A stretch of DNA of 64,000 nt from Kocuria rhizophila DC2201 (lineage in GTDB: Bacteria; Actinomycetota; Actinomycetes; Actinomycetales; Micrococcaceae): contig NC_010617.1 in assembly GCF_000010285.1 (NCBI RefSeq), positions 2,356,001 through 2,420,000 of the forward strand, written 5' to 3'. Shown piece by piece: positions 8,588 to 18,034 of this stretch. The translations under genes were made by a program, and so were the position numbers. The notes below the pieces were generated by a model. That model searched no databases. It saw only the letters and a list, made by a program, of their open reading frames with translations, and was not told the DNA's origin. Each line of letters opens with the position of its first letter. Within the stretch, counting starts at the first letter, position 1.

Positions 8588-8796
8588 CGTGCGGGGCGCG
8601 GGGGCGTGCCGGGGCCGGGGCGCGCACGGAGACCAGCCGGCCCGTGCGCGCGGGGGCAGGGGGTGCAGGGAGAGAGGCCCCGCGAGGCAGTGCGGGGCGT
8701 GCAGCCCGTTCCGCGGGCGTGCACGCACGCGAAGGCCCCGGGGTCGCGCGGGGCGACTCCCGGGGCCGTGGCGGGTCCTGGGCGGACCTGGGGGAC

Positions 8797-9414
8797 CTAC
8801 TTCTTCTTGGAGGCCTTGCCCGAGGCGCGGGAGCTCTTGGCGGCGCCCTTGCCACCGGCCACGGACTTCGCCGCGGCCTTCTCGGTGCGGGCGCCCGCGT
8901 GCTCGAGCACGCCCGAGCCGGACTCGATGTGCGAGCGCATGAACCACTGGAACAGCTCGAGGCCGCGGACCTGGCTGATCAGCATGTCCTCGGTGATGGG
9001 GTCCACGTCGCTAACGCGGGCGAGCGCCTCGCGGTGGTCGGTGATCACGCCGTCGTACACGAGGTCCAGGGCCGCGAGGTGCTCCACGCCCGGGGCGCGG
9101 TTGACGTCGTAGTCGTCCCACGTGCGCTCGGCCACGATGGCCCCGGGGAGCCCGTTGGGGGACACGCCCATGGTGGCCATGCGCTCGGCGAGCTCGTCCA
9201 CGTAGCCGCGGACCTCGTCGATCTGCGGGTCCAGCATCTCGTGCACCGCGATGAAGTTGGGGCCCACCACGTTCCAGTGGGCGTGCTTGAGGGTCAGCTG
9301 CAGGTCGTTGAGCGCGTGCAGGCGCTGCTGCAGGATCTCGGCCACGGCGTGGCCCTGCTCGGTGGAGAGACCGGGGACGGTGAACGCGGCGGTCCGCGTG
9401 GACTTCTTGGCCAT
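8797..9414 (-). CDS. dps: Dps-family ferritin-like DNA-protection protein
   Basis: The product is 205 residues. The four-helix Dps core spans about residues 10-165 and holds the inter-subunit ferroxidase ligands: the His of KHAHWNV and the Asp and Glu in HEMLDPQIDEV. It oxidises Fe(II) with peroxide and stores iron in a 12-mer shell. A Lys/Ala/Ser-rich tail of about 35 residues ending in KASKKK should bind DNA, as in Dps proteins with C-terminal tails. AGGAGG lies seven bases before the ATG. The upstream region (9465-9495) is unusually A/T-rich with a possible TTGTTA -35, suiting a stress-regulated promoter, but I cannot identify a Fur/OxyR site. Confidence 0.95.
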   Translation of the reverse strand: MAKKSTRTAAFTVPGLSTEQGHAVAEILQQRLHALNDLQLTLKHAHWNVVGPNFIAVHEMLDPQIDEVRGYVDELAERMATMGVSPNGLPGAIVAERTWDDYDVNRAPGVEHLAALDLVYDGVITDHREALARVSDVDPITEDMLISQVRGLELFQWFMRSHIESGSGVLEHAGARTEKAAAKSVAGGKGAAKSSRASGKASKKK

Positions 9415-9561
9415 GACAACCTCCTGGTGGGTCGTGCACCGGCGCGGGATCGCACCGGGCCCGACTTATGTGATGAATTCAGAATAACAAGCCGACGGCG
9501 AGCGCACCAGGATGCGCACGACGTCCCGCCCCTCCCCGGGATTGGTGATCCAGCTCACGAG

Positions 9562-9567
9562 CCCTAG
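9562..9567 (+). promoter_or_regulatory. Possible -10 (TAGGGT) for the fadH-like gene
   Basis: TAGGGT fits TANNNT and predicts a leader of about 30 nt containing the TGGAG ribosome site before ATG 9602. No good -35 is seen. Confidence 0.4.
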
Positions 9568-9601
9568 GGTGGGGAGAAATACCTGAGACCTGGAGTATCG
9601 G

Positions 9602-11740
9602 ATGAGCGCCTACCCCCATCTTCTATCCCCGCTGCGCGCGGGCTCCCTGACCCTTCCGCACCGCGTGATCATGGGTTCCATGCACACGGGCCTCGAGGAG
9701 ACCCCGGGCGGTGAGCACGAGCTCGCACGCTTCTACGTGGAGCGCGTGCGCGGCGGCGCGGGGCTGATCGTCACGGGCGGTGTGTCCCCCAACGAGGAGG
9801 GCGCCGCACGCGAGGGCGGGGCCCACCTGAGCGCCGAGGAGCAGCTGCCCCCGCACCGCACCGTCACGGACGCCGTGCACGCGGAGGGCGGGCTGATCGC
9901 CCTGCAGCTGATGCACAGCGGCCGGTACGCGATGCACGCGGACGCCGTGGCGCCCTCGCCCGTGCGCGCCCCGATCAACAGGGTGACCCCGCGCGAGCTG
10001 AGCACCGAGGACGTCGAGCGCACGGTCGAGGACTTCGCGCACGCCGCACTCCTCGCGCAGCGGGCCGGCTACGACGGCGTGGAGATCATGGGCTCGGAGG
10101 GGTACCTGATCAACGAGTTCCTGGTGGAGCACACCAACCGGCGCACGGACCGCTGGGGTGGCTCCCCCGAGGCCCGCCGGCGCTTCGCGGTGGAGGTCGT
10201 GCGCCGGGTGCGCGAGGCCACCGGACCGGAGTTCCTCATCATGTACCGGCTCTCCGCCCTGGACCTGGTCCAGGACGCCCAGGAGTTCGACCAGGTGCTG
10301 GCCCTGGGGCGGGAGGTCGAGGCGGCGGGCGCGTCGGTGATCAACACCGGCATCGGGTGGCACGAGGCCAGGATCCCCACGATCGCCACGAGCGTCCCGC
10401 CCGCGGGCTTCACGTGGGTCAGCCGTGCCCTGCGCGAGCACCTGAGCGTGCCCGTGGCGGCCGTGAACCGCATGAACACCCCCGAGATCGGCGAGGCAGT
10501 GATCGAGCGCGGGGACGCGGACCTCGTGTGCCTCGCCCGCCCGTTCCTCGCGGACCCGCAGTTCGTGGCCAAGGCCCGCGCCGAGCGCCCGGACGAGATC
10601 AACACGTGCATCGCGTGCAACCAGGCGTGCCTGGACCACACGTTCTCCGGCAAGCGGATGTCCTGCCTGGTCAACCCGCGGGCCATGCGCGAGGACGAGC
10701 TGGTCCTGGGCCCCACCCGCACCGCCGAGCGGATCGCCGTGGTGGGCGCCGGCCCCGCGGGCCTGGCCTTCGCGGAGGCGGCCGCCCAGCGGGGGCACCG
10801 CGTGACTGTCTTCGAGGAGCACACCGAGATCGGCGGCCAGTTCCAGCTCGCCCGGCTCATCCCGGGCAAGGAGGACTACGCCCATACCATCCGCTACTTC
10901 CGCACGCGCCTCGCGGAGCTCGGGGTCACTGTGCACACGGGCCGCACCGCCACGGCCGCGGACCTCGACTTCGCGGACCGGGTGGTGCTCGCCACCGGCG
11001 TGAGCCCGCGCGTCCCCGGGATCCCCGGTGAGGACGGTCCCTCGGTGCTCGGCTACAAGGAGGTGCTCGCGGGAGCGCCCGTGGGCGAGCGCGTGGCGAT
11101 CATCGGCGGCGGCGGCATCGGATTCGACGTCGCCCACTTCCTCACGCACGACCCCCACGCGGACTTCTACCGGGAGTGGGGCGTGGACCGCACGCTCGAG
11201 GCGCGGGGCGGGCTGCTGCGCCCCGAACCCGCGGCCCCGCTGCGCCGGGTCACCGTGCTGCAGCGCACCCCGGGCAAGCCGGGCGCGCGGCTGGGCACCA
11301 CCACGGGGTGGATCCACCGCGCCGAGCTGCGCATGGCGGACGTCGAGTTCGTCACGGGCGTGCAGTACCAGCGCATCGACGAGCAGGGCGTGCACGTGCT
11401 CGTCCCGGCGCCCGAGCCCGCCGAACCGCAGGGGGCGGCGGCCTCCCGTGCGTCCGGGGGCACGACGCCGCCGCGTTCCGGTGGCGCGCCCGCCGCCCGC
11501 CACGAGGCCCCCGGCGGGGCGCAGGCCACCGTGGTGGCCGAGGCGCCCGGCCTCGTGGAGCTGCTCGTTCCCGCGGACACCGTGGTGCTGTGCGCGGGGC
11601 AGGAGTCCCGCGCAGAGCTCGCGTCCGAGCTCACCGGGGACCGCCCGGTGCACGTGGTGGGAGGCGCGCACGTGGCCTCGGAGCTCGATGCCAAGCGGGC
11701 CATCAAGGAGGCCGTGGAGCTCGCCGCGTCCCTGCCCTGA
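9602..11740 (+). CDS. fadH: 2,4-dienoyl-CoA reductase-like FMN/FAD/4Fe-4S oxidoreductase (FadH/old yellow enzyme family)
   Basis: The product is 712 residues, about 40 longer than E. coli FadH. The N-terminal TIM barrel binds FMN (GSMHTGLEE, LQLMHSGRYA, GVEIMGSEGYLINEF). A cluster region CIACNQACLDHTF...SCLVNP supplies Cys ligands for a 4Fe-4S centre. The C-terminal half has FAD (VVGAGPAGLAFAEAA) and NADPH (AIIGGGGIGFDVAHF) Rossmann motifs. It should reduce 2,4-dienoyl-CoA made during unsaturated fatty acid oxidation, though the family also covers other enone reductases. Residues about 601-643 are a Pro/Ala/Gly-rich insert absent from typical members; it contains an ACGACGCCGC copy (11462). 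Ribosome site TGGAG precedes ATG 9602. Confidence 0.85.
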   Translation: MSAYPHLLSPLRAGSLTLPHRVIMGSMHTGLEETPGGEHELARFYVERVRGGAGLIVTGGVSPNEEGAAREGGAHLSAEEQLPPHRTVTDAVHAEGGLIALQLMHSGRYAMHADAVAPSPVRAPINRVTPRELSTEDVERTVEDFAHAALLAQRAGYDGVEIMGSEGYLINEFLVEHTNRRTDRWGGSPEARRRFAVEVVRRVREATGPEFLIMYRLSALDLVQDAQEFDQVLALGREVEAAGASVINTGIGWHEARIPTIATSVPPAGFTWVSRALREHLSVPVAAVNRMNTPEIGEAVIERGDADLVCLARPFLADPQFVAKARAERPDEINTCIACNQACLDHTFSGKRMSCLVNPRAMREDELVLGPTRTAERIAVVGAGPAGLAFAEAAAQRGHRVTVFEEHTEIGGQFQLARLIPGKEDYAHTIRYFRTRLAELGVTVHTGRTATAADLDFADRVVLATGVSPRVPGIPGEDGPSVLGYKEVLAGAPVGERVAIIGGGGIGFDVAHFLTHDPHADFYREWGVDRTLEARGGLLRPEPAAPLRRVTVLQRTPGKPGARLGTTTGWIHRAELRMADVEFVTGVQYQRIDEQGVHVLVPAPEPAEPQGAAASRASGGTTPPRSGGAPAARHEAPGGAQATVVAEAPGLVELLVPADTVVLCAGQESRAELASELTGDRPVHVVGGAHVASELDAKRAIKEAVELAASLP

Positions 11741-11752
11741 GGCCCAGCGCGC

Positions 11753-11762
11753 GCGGCGTCGT
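11753..11762 (-). repeat. ACGACGCCGC motif copy, 13 nt after the fadH stop
   Basis: Exact minus-strand copy (GCGGCGTCGT on plus) of the recurrent motif. It lies in the loop of a small AGCGCG/CGCGCT hairpin just past the stop at 11740, probably part of a terminator. Confidence 0.55.
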
Positions 11763-11798
11763 CGTCCGCGCTGTCACCGCCCACCCAGCCGAGCCGGT

Positions 11799-11804
11799 TA
11801 GTAT
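11799..11804 (+). promoter_or_regulatory. Probable -10 (TAGTAT) of the fhaA-pknB operon
   Basis: TAGTAT lies in a short A/T-rich patch 90 nt upstream of fhaA and fits TANNNT well. A -35 is not clear. It would drive the seven-gene operon that follows without a further gap larger than 5 nt inside it, except the 178 nt before fhaA. Confidence 0.5.
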
Positions 11805-11894
11805 TCAGGGAACTGTCCACGACCGCGTGCCGCACCGCTCCCCCAGCGGCAGCACGCAGCACACCGCCGCTGGCTGACCGAGGAAGGAGGCGGG

Positions 11895-12716
11895 ATGGGT
11901 TTCTGGACCGGGCTCGAGAACGGGATCGAGAAGGCCGTCCGCACCGCTTTCACCGCAGGTTCCCGCAAGCGCGTGGAGGCCGTGGAGATCGCCAGTGCGC
12001 TGCGCCGCGAGCTGGACCAGGAGTCCTTCACCGTCTCCGGCGGGCGCACCATGGCCCCGAACGTGTTCACGGTGGAGTTCTCCGACGACGACTTCCCGCG
12101 TGCCCAGGAGTGGGGCGTGCAGCTGGCCGAGGAGCTGTGCGATGTGGTCATCCGCCACGCCCGTTCCCAGGCCTACACGCTGCAGGGCGCGGTGCGCGTG
12201 AGCTTCGTGCGCCAGTCCGAGCTGGAGGCCGGGGAGTTCCGCATCCTGTCCTCGTTCGAGCGCACGAGCACCCCGCAGGCCCCCGTGGACGCCGGGACCT
12301 CCGCGCGTGCGCCGCAGCCCCCGGCTCCCGCCCCGCACGCCCGGACCAGCCAGCCCCGGCAGCCCCTCCCCGGCGAGCACGACCGGCCGGGCACCGCGGC
12401 CCCCTCGGACGGCGTGCCCCGCGTGCCCGTGATCGAGGTGGGCACCGAGCGGTTCTCCCTCAACGCGGACAGCGTGAGCGTGGGCCGCTCCGCGGAGGCG
12501 GACATCACCGTGGAGGACACCGGGGTCTCCCGCAAGCACCTGGAGATCCGCCGCCAGGGCCCCACCTTCCTGGCCGTGGACCTCGGCTCCACGAACGGTT
12601 CGTACGTGGACGGCCAGCGGATCCAGGGGCGGGCGCAGCTCGTGGACGGCTCCGTGATCACCATGGGACGCACCAGGCTGGTCTTCCGCCTGCTCGTCCC
12701 GAAGGAGAGGCGCTGA
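11895..12716 (+). CDS. fhaA: FhaA, DUF3662 and FHA-domain protein
   Basis: The product is 273 residues. The N-terminal 125 residues are the DUF3662 domain (MGFWTGLENGIEKAV ... RTMAPNVFTVEFSDDDF), a Pro-rich linker follows, and a C-terminal FHA domain (about 185-262) has the GR-S-H-SxN core: VGRSAEADI, SRKHLEI, DLGSTNGSYVDG. FHA domains bind phosphothreonine on partners of the Ser/Thr kinases. In mycobacteria FhaA binds phosphorylated MviN and tempers peptidoglycan synthesis. AGGAAGGAGG before the ATG is a very strong ribosome site. It leads the conserved actinobacterial block ending in pknB. Confidence 0.95.
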   Translation: MGFWTGLENGIEKAVRTAFTAGSRKRVEAVEIASALRRELDQESFTVSGGRTMAPNVFTVEFSDDDFPRAQEWGVQLAEELCDVVIRHARSQAYTLQGAVRVSFVRQSELEAGEFRILSSFERTSTPQAPVDAGTSARAPQPPAPAPHARTSQPRQPLPGEHDRPGTAAPSDGVPRVPVIEVGTERFSLNADSVSVGRSAEADITVEDTGVSRKHLEIRRQGPTFLAVDLGSTNGSYVDGQRIQGRAQLVDGSVITMGRTRLVFRLLVPKERR

Positions 12717-12717
12717 C

Positions 12718-13233
12718 GTGTCCGAACTGACCGTGACCCTGCTGCGCTTCGGCTTCCTGGCGCTGCTGTGGATCTTCATCGCCGCCGTGGTCTTCTCCCA
12801 GGCGCGTGACCTCACCGTGAGCGGCAGGGCCCGCTCCGCCTCGCGCGGCCGCACGCGCACCGCGGTGGTCCCCGAGGAGCCCGAGGCACGCCGTGCCGAA
12901 CCCGCACGGCAGCCCGCACCGACCACGGGCGGCTCGCGCCACCGGCCCCAGCAGCTCGTGGTCCTGGAGGGCCCGCTCGCGGGCAGCAGCTACCAGCTGG
13001 GCTCGGCCCCGGTGATGCTCGGGCGCTCCCCCGAGGCCACGGTCCCGCTCGAGGACGACTACGCCTCCGGCCGCCACGCCCGGCTGTTCCCGCAGGGCTC
13101 CCGCTGGTTCCTGGAGGACCTCGGCTCGACCAACGGCACGTTCGTGCAGGGCCAGAAGCTCTCCCGCGCCACCGCCGTGGACCCGGGCGTGCAGTTCCGG
13201 GTGGGCCGCACCGTGATGGAACTGAGGCCGTAG
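12718..13233 (+). CDS. fhaB: FhaB (FipA-like), membrane-anchored FHA-domain protein
   Basis: The product is 171 residues. One N-terminal helix (TLLRFGFLALLWIFIAAVVF) anchors it, an Arg/Ala/Pro linker follows, and an FHA domain (about 95-168) shows LGRSPEATV, SGRHARL and DLGSTNGTFVQG. In mycobacteria the orthologue reads kinase phosphorylation and links to FtsZ and FtsQ during division. GTG 12718 follows the fhaA stop by one base, inside the operon. A longer start is not available. Confidence 0.95.
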   Translation: MSELTVTLLRFGFLALLWIFIAAVVFSQARDLTVSGRARSASRGRTRTAVVPEEPEARRAEPARQPAPTTGGSRHRPQQLVVLEGPLAGSSYQLGSAPVMLGRSPEATVPLEDDYASGRHARLFPQGSRWFLEDLGSTNGTFVQGQKLSRATAVDPGVQFRVGRTVMELRP

Positions 13234-13236
13234 CCC

Positions 13237-14820
13237 ATGCCCATCGCCTTCCGCTACGCCGCGCGCTCCGACGTGGGCCGCGTGCGCTCCAAGAACGACG
13301 ACTCCGCCTACGCCGGGCGCTACCTCGCGGTGGTGGCCGACGGCATGGGCGGGCACGTGGGCGGTGACGTGGCCTCCGCGTCCGCGGTGATCGACCTGAC
13401 CCACCTGGACCACGCGGGCCACCGGGGCGAGGCCGAGACCGTGCTCGCGGACGAGATCCAGAACGCGAACCAGAACCTCGCGAAGCTCGTGCAGTCCAAC
13501 CCCCGCCTGGGCGGGATGGGCACCACCGTGACCGCCCTGTTGATCGACGGGGACGAGATCTCCGTGGCCCACATCGGGGACTCCCGCGCCTACCGGCTCT
13601 CCGAGACGGAGGGCTTCCAGCAGGTCACCACGGACCACACCTTCGTGCAGCGCCTGATCGACGAGGGCCGGCTGCAGCCCGAGGAGGCGGAGACCCACCC
13701 CCACAAGAACGTGCTGATGCGCGTGCTCGGGGACGTGGACGCCTCCCCCGAGCTGGAGGTCCGCGTCGTCCGCCCGGCCGTGGGCGAGCGCTGGCTGCTG
13801 TGCTCGGACGGGCTCAACGCCGTGGTCAACGCCCGGACCATCGAGAACGTGATGCGCTCCACCGGGGACCTCAACCAGATCGTGAACTCCCTCGTGGAGC
13901 TCACCCTGGACCGGGGCGCCCCGGACAACGTGACCGTGGTGGTCGTGCAGGTGGACGAGATCCCCCCGGGGGACGAGGCGCACCCCATGACCGGCGAGGG
14001 CCACGGCGCCATCCCGGACGAGTCCCGCACCTCGGACGAGCGGCTGCGCGTGGAGACCGTCGAGGAGCACTGGGACGGCCCCATGGACTCCCCCGTGGCC
14101 GGGGGCGGCGTCGACTACCGTGAACCCGGCCGCCAGGAGCCGCCGGCACCGCCGGAACCCGCGCAGTCCTCGGCCTCCGTGCTGCGCCAGGACCTGGCCG
14201 AGCGCCCCCACCTGCTCGTGGGCGCGGCCGCCAACGCCACCCAGACCGGGCGGATCCCCACCGTCTCGGACTCGGCCATGGCCCGCCGCGCCACCATGCT
14301 CTCCACGTCCACCCTGGACGAGACCACCGATCCCGCCGAGGTCCGCAGCCTGCTGCGGCGCAAGGGCGAGGATCCCGCACCGGCGTCCACGCGGCGTCGT
14401 GCGGTGTGGGTGGCGGGCGCCGTGGTGCTCGCCGTGGCCCTCATGCTGGGCGGCTGGGGAGCCCGCGCCTGGACCTCCTCCCAGTACTACGTGGGCGAGG
14501 ACCAGGGCAGGGTGGCCGTGTACCAGGGCGTCTCCCAGAGCCTCGGGCCCATCTCGCTGAGCGATCTGGACTCCACCACGGACGTGCGCGTGGACTCCCT
14601 GTCCCAGTACGCCCAGGAGCGCGTGCGCGCCACGATTCCGGCGGGCAGCCGGGACGAGGCCGAGAAGATCGTGTCCGAGCTGAAGACCTCCAGCGGGCCC
14701 GGCCCGCACCCCACCGGTCGCGTGACCGTCACGACCCCCACCCCGGACCCCTCGTCCAGCGCGAGCGGCTCAGGCTCCCCGAGCCCCTCCGCGTCCGCCT
14801 CGGGAGGTGGTGACTCGTGA
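13237..14820 (+). CDS. pstP: PstP, membrane-bound PP2C-type Ser/Thr phosphatase
   Basis: The product is 527 residues. The PP2C catalytic domain (about 1-240) shows the metal-binding blocks RSKNDDSAY, VVADGMGGHVGGD, HIGDSRAYRL, LLCSDGLNAVV and GAPDNVTVVVV. A disordered acidic linker precedes a membrane helix near residues 390-412 (AVWVAGAVVLAVALMLGGWG), then an extracellular domain and a Ser/Pro-rich tail. It removes phosphates placed by PknA and PknB. It starts 3 nt after fhaB and overlaps the next gene by 4 nt. An ACGACGCCGC copy (14391) lies in the juxtamembrane linker. Confidence 0.95.
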   Translation: MPIAFRYAARSDVGRVRSKNDDSAYAGRYLAVVADGMGGHVGGDVASASAVIDLTHLDHAGHRGEAETVLADEIQNANQNLAKLVQSNPRLGGMGTTVTALLIDGDEISVAHIGDSRAYRLSETEGFQQVTTDHTFVQRLIDEGRLQPEEAETHPHKNVLMRVLGDVDASPELEVRVVRPAVGERWLLCSDGLNAVVNARTIENVMRSTGDLNQIVNSLVELTLDRGAPDNVTVVVVQVDEIPPGDEAHPMTGEGHGAIPDESRTSDERLRVETVEEHWDGPMDSPVAGGGVDYREPGRQEPPAPPEPAQSSASVLRQDLAERPHLLVGAAANATQTGRIPTVSDSAMARRATMLSTSTLDETTDPAEVRSLLRRKGEDPAPASTRRRAVWVAGAVVLAVALMLGGWGARAWTSSQYYVGEDQGRVAVYQGVSQSLGPISLSDLDSTTDVRVDSLSQYAQERVRATIPAGSRDEAEKIVSELKTSSGPGPHPTGRVTVTTPTPDPSSSASGSGSPSPSASASGGGDS

Positions 14821-16595
14821 GCAGGCCCGCCGCGAACCCCGCCGCCGCACCCGGTCACGAGCGCACCGTGCGCCCCCGGCCGCGCCGGGTCACCGAGCTC
14901 CTGCTGCTGCTGCTCGCCCTGTGCATCGGGGTGGGCGCGAACATCCTGGTGGACCCCGAGCAGCTGGACAAGGATCCCGGGCACATCATCGTGAGCGGCT
15001 CCGTGCTCGGCGTGGGCGCCCTGCTGGTGCACGTGGTGCTGTGGATCCGCGCGCGCTACGCGGACCCCTACCTGCTGCCCCTGGCGGTGGCCCTCAACGG
15101 GCTGGGCCTGGCGATGATCCACCGCATCGACCTCTCCACCGGCCAGACCGCCGCCAACACCCAGGTGGTGTGGACCGCCGTGGCCATGGCCGTGTGCTGC
15201 GTGGTGCTGTGGTTCCTCAAGGACCACCGGCGGCTGCGCAACGTCACCTACACCATGCTGCTGCTCTCCGCGGTGCTGCTGGTGCTGCCCATGGTCCCGG
15301 GCCTCGGTGTGGAGATCAACGGCGCGCGGCTGTGGATCTCGATCGCCGGGCGCACCTTCCAGCCCGGTGAGATCGCCAAGATCACGCTGGCCGTGTTCTT
15401 CGCGGGCTACCTCTCCACCAACCGGGACCTCATCCTGCTGGCCGGGCGCAAGATCGGCCCCGTGCGGCTGCCCCGCTTCAAGGACGTCGCGCCCATGCTT
15501 GCCGCGTGGGTCATCGCGATCGGCGTGCTGGTGCTGCAGAAGGACATGGGCACCGCCATCATGTTCTTCGGCCTGTTCCTGGCCATGATCTACCTGGCCA
15601 CCGGTCGCCTCGGCTGGATCGTGCTGGGCGTGGTGCTGATGCTCGTGGGCGGCTTCGCGGCCAGCCGCGTGTTCTCCCACGTGAGCCTGCGCCTGGACGC
15701 GTGGCTCGACGCGTTCGACCCCGAGGTCTACAACCGCTCCCCCGGCGGCTCCGCGCAGATCGTGCAGGGGCTCTTCGGCCTCGCCTCGGGCGGGCTGTTC
15801 GGCCAGGGCCTGGGCCAGGGCCGCCCGGACCTGGTCTCCTACTCCAACTCGGACATGATCATCACGGCCTTCGGTGAGGAGCTCGGGCTCATCGGGCTCG
15901 GCGCGATCCTGGTGATGTTCCTGCTCTTCGCCACGCGCGGGCTGCGCGCGGCCCTGGGCACCCGGGACGCGTTCGGCAAGCTGCTCGCGGCCGGGCTGTC
16001 CGCGCTCATGGTGCTGCAGCTGTTCATCGTGGTGGGCGGCGTGACCCGCCTGCTGCCGCTGACCGGTCTGACCACGCCGTTCATGTCCGCCGGCGGCTCG
16101 TCCCTGCTGTCCAACTGGATCATCGTGGCCATCCTGCTGGCCATCTCCCACAGCGCCCGCCGCCCGGTGGCCACCGGCCCCGCCACGGACGAGGACCTCG
16201 CCTCCTTCGAACGACGCCGCCGCGCCCGCGAGGAGCAGCGCGCCCAGGACCGCACCCCGGACCGGGACAACGGCCCCGCCGTGGCGGACGCCGACGCTCC
16301 CACGGAGCTCACGCCAGCCACCTCTCTGACCTCCTCCGGCGTGCCCGAGCACGCCTCCCCGCTGGAGTCCTCGGACACTGGCTCGGCCACCGAGGTGATG
16401 TCCCGCATCACCCACCGCTCCGGCGCGCCGGGTGCGGGGGAACGCTCCGGTGAGCGTTCCGCGGGCCGGTCCGGCGCGCAGGACGGCGCGCGTGGAGCGG
16501 GCACCGGGGCGGCGTCGTCGTCCGGGGACGAGTCCCGTGGGAGCAGCACGAAGCCGGCCGAGGGCGCGGCCGAGCAGGAAGGGGGGACCCCGTGA
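14817..16595 (+). CDS. rodA: RodA/FtsW-type SEDS peptidoglycan polymerase
   Basis: The product is 592 residues. The SEDS core has about ten membrane helices over residues 20-455, with family blocks GARLWI-S-AGRTFQPGEIAKI, VLQKDMGTAIM (the catalytic Asp region), RSPGGSAQIVQGLFGLASGGLFG and PLTGLTTPFMSAGGSSLLSNW. It polymerises lipid II together with the class B PBP encoded next. Name and context follow the mycobacterial rodA-pbpA pair. A charged, Ala/Ser-rich cytoplasmic tail of about 135 residues (after 455) is longer than usual and carries two ACGACGCCGC copies (16211, 16509). GTG 14817 overlaps the pstP stop. Confidence 0.93.
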   Translation: MSRPAANPAAAPGHERTVRPRPRRVTELLLLLLALCIGVGANILVDPEQLDKDPGHIIVSGSVLGVGALLVHVVLWIRARYADPYLLPLAVALNGLGLAMIHRIDLSTGQTAANTQVVWTAVAMAVCCVVLWFLKDHRRLRNVTYTMLLLSAVLLVLPMVPGLGVEINGARLWISIAGRTFQPGEIAKITLAVFFAGYLSTNRDLILLAGRKIGPVRLPRFKDVAPMLAAWVIAIGVLVLQKDMGTAIMFFGLFLAMIYLATGRLGWIVLGVVLMLVGGFAASRVFSHVSLRLDAWLDAFDPEVYNRSPGGSAQIVQGLFGLASGGLFGQGLGQGRPDLVSYSNSDMIITAFGEELGLIGLGAILVMFLLFATRGLRAALGTRDAFGKLLAAGLSALMVLQLFIVVGGVTRLLPLTGLTTPFMSAGGSSLLSNWIIVAILLAISHSARRPVATGPATDEDLASFERRRRAREEQRAQDRTPDRDNGPAVADADAPTELTPATSLTSSGVPEHASPLESSDTGSATEVMSRITHRSGAPGAGERSGERSAGRSGAQDGARGAGTGAASSSGDESRGSSTKPAEGAAEQEGGTP

Positions 16596-18034
16596 ACAAG
16601 GCGATCCGCAGGATGTGGCTGATGGTCGCGGCCATCGTCATGGTGCTGCTGCTGACCCTGACCTACGTGCAGTTCTTCGCGGCGAACGCCCTGCAGGCCA
16701 ACCCGTGGAACAACCGCACGCTGTACGAGCAGTTCGGCCAGGACCGCGGCTCGATCCTGGTGGACGGCAAGGAGATCGCCAAGTCCGTTCCCGCGGACGA
16801 CGACTTCGAGCACCAGCGCGTGTACGCGGACTCCCCGCTGTACTCCAACCTCACGGGCTACTTCTCCCTGGTCTACGGCGCCACCGGACTCGAGTCCACC
16901 CTGGGCGACGAGCTCTCGGGGGCCTCGGACGACCAGTTCTACGACCGCGTGATGTCCCTGTTCTCCGGGGACCAGCCCAAGGGCGCCTCCGTGGAGCTCA
17001 CGCTGGACTCCACGCTGCAGAAGGTGGCCTACGACGCCCTGGAGGGCCACAACGGCTCGATCGTGGCCGTGGACCCCAAGACCGGCGAGATCAAGGCCAT
17101 GGTCTCCCGCAAGAGCTACGACGCCAACGCCATGTCCTCCCACAACACTGACAAGGTGGTGGCCGCCGCGGACCAGCTCAACGCGGACCCGGACAAGCCG
17201 CTCGTGAACCGAGCGATCGGCGGGGACCTCTACTCCCCGGGCTCCACGTTCAAGCTCATCGACACCGTGGCGGCCCTGGAGTCCGGCAAGTACACCACGG
17301 ACTCCACCCTGCAGAACCCCGGTGAGCTGCCCCTGCCGGACACCACCGTGACCCTGCCCAACTACCGGCAGGGCGGCTGCTCCGCACGCACGCAGGTGAA
17401 CCTGCAGTTCGCCCTGGAGCAGTCCTGCAACACGCCGTTCGCGCAGCTGGCCATGGACCTCGGCCAGGACAAGATCCGTCAGACCGCGGAGAACTTCGGC
17501 TACGGCCAGAAGCTGAGCATTCCGCTGGACGTGACCCCCTCCGTGTTCCCCCAGGACATGAACCAGGCGCAGCTCGCACTGTCCTCCATCGGGCAGTACG
17601 ACGTCCGCACCACTCCCCTGCAGGTGGCCATGACGTCCGCGGCGATCGCCAACGACGGCGTGATGATGAAGCCCAGCCTGGTCAAGAACGTGCGCTCCTC
17701 GGACCTGTCCGTGATCGACCAGTTCAAGGCCGAGCAGCTGCGCCGCTCCACGGACGCGGACACCGCCCACACCGTCACCGACCTCATGACCTCCGTGGTG
17801 GACAACGGCATCGCCCACGGTGCCGCCGTCCCGGGTGTCAAGGTGGCCGGCAAGACCGGCACGGCGGAGATCGGCAAGGACGGATTGAACGATTCGTGGT
17901 TCACTGGATTCGCGCCCGCCGATGACCCCCAATTGGCGGTGGCCGTGGTGATCGAGGACGTGGACGTCACCACAGGGTCCACCCTGACCAGCCCCAGCGC
18001 ACGGCAACTCTTCGAGGCGGTGTTGAACAAGTGA
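16592..18034 (+). CDS. pbpA: PbpA, class B penicillin-binding protein (transpeptidase)
   Basis: The product is 480 residues. One N-terminal membrane helix ([20 protein letters not shown]) is followed by a dimerisation module and the transpeptidase domain. The three active-site motifs are visible: SPGSTFK (SxxK, acyl-enzyme Ser), SCN (SxN) in EQSCNTPF, and KTG in AGKTGTAEI. It cross-links peptidoglycan outside the membrane in partnership with the SEDS protein encoded upstream, and in mycobacteria it is a PknB target. GTG 16592 overlaps the upstream stop and its own stop overlaps pknA by 4 nt. Confidence 0.95.
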   Translation: MNKAIRRMWLMVAAIVMVLLLTLTYVQFFAANALQANPWNNRTLYEQFGQDRGSILVDGKEIAKSVPADDDFEHQRVYADSPLYSNLTGYFSLVYGATGLESTLGDELSGASDDQFYDRVMSLFSGDQPKGASVELTLDSTLQKVAYDALEGHNGSIVAVDPKTGEIKAMVSRKSYDANAMSSHNTDKVVAAADQLNADPDKPLVNRAIGGDLYSPGSTFKLIDTVAALESGKYTTDSTLQNPGELPLPDTTVTLPNYRQGGCSARTQVNLQFALEQSCNTPFAQLAMDLGQDKIRQTAENFGYGQKLSIPLDVTPSVFPQDMNQAQLALSSIGQYDVRTTPLQVAMTSAAIANDGVMMKPSLVKNVRSSDLSVIDQFKAEQLRRSTDADTAHTVTDLMTSVVDNGIAHGAAVPGVKVAGKTGTAEIGKDGLNDSWFTGFAPADDPQLAVAVVIEDVDVTTGSTLTSPSARQLFEAVLNK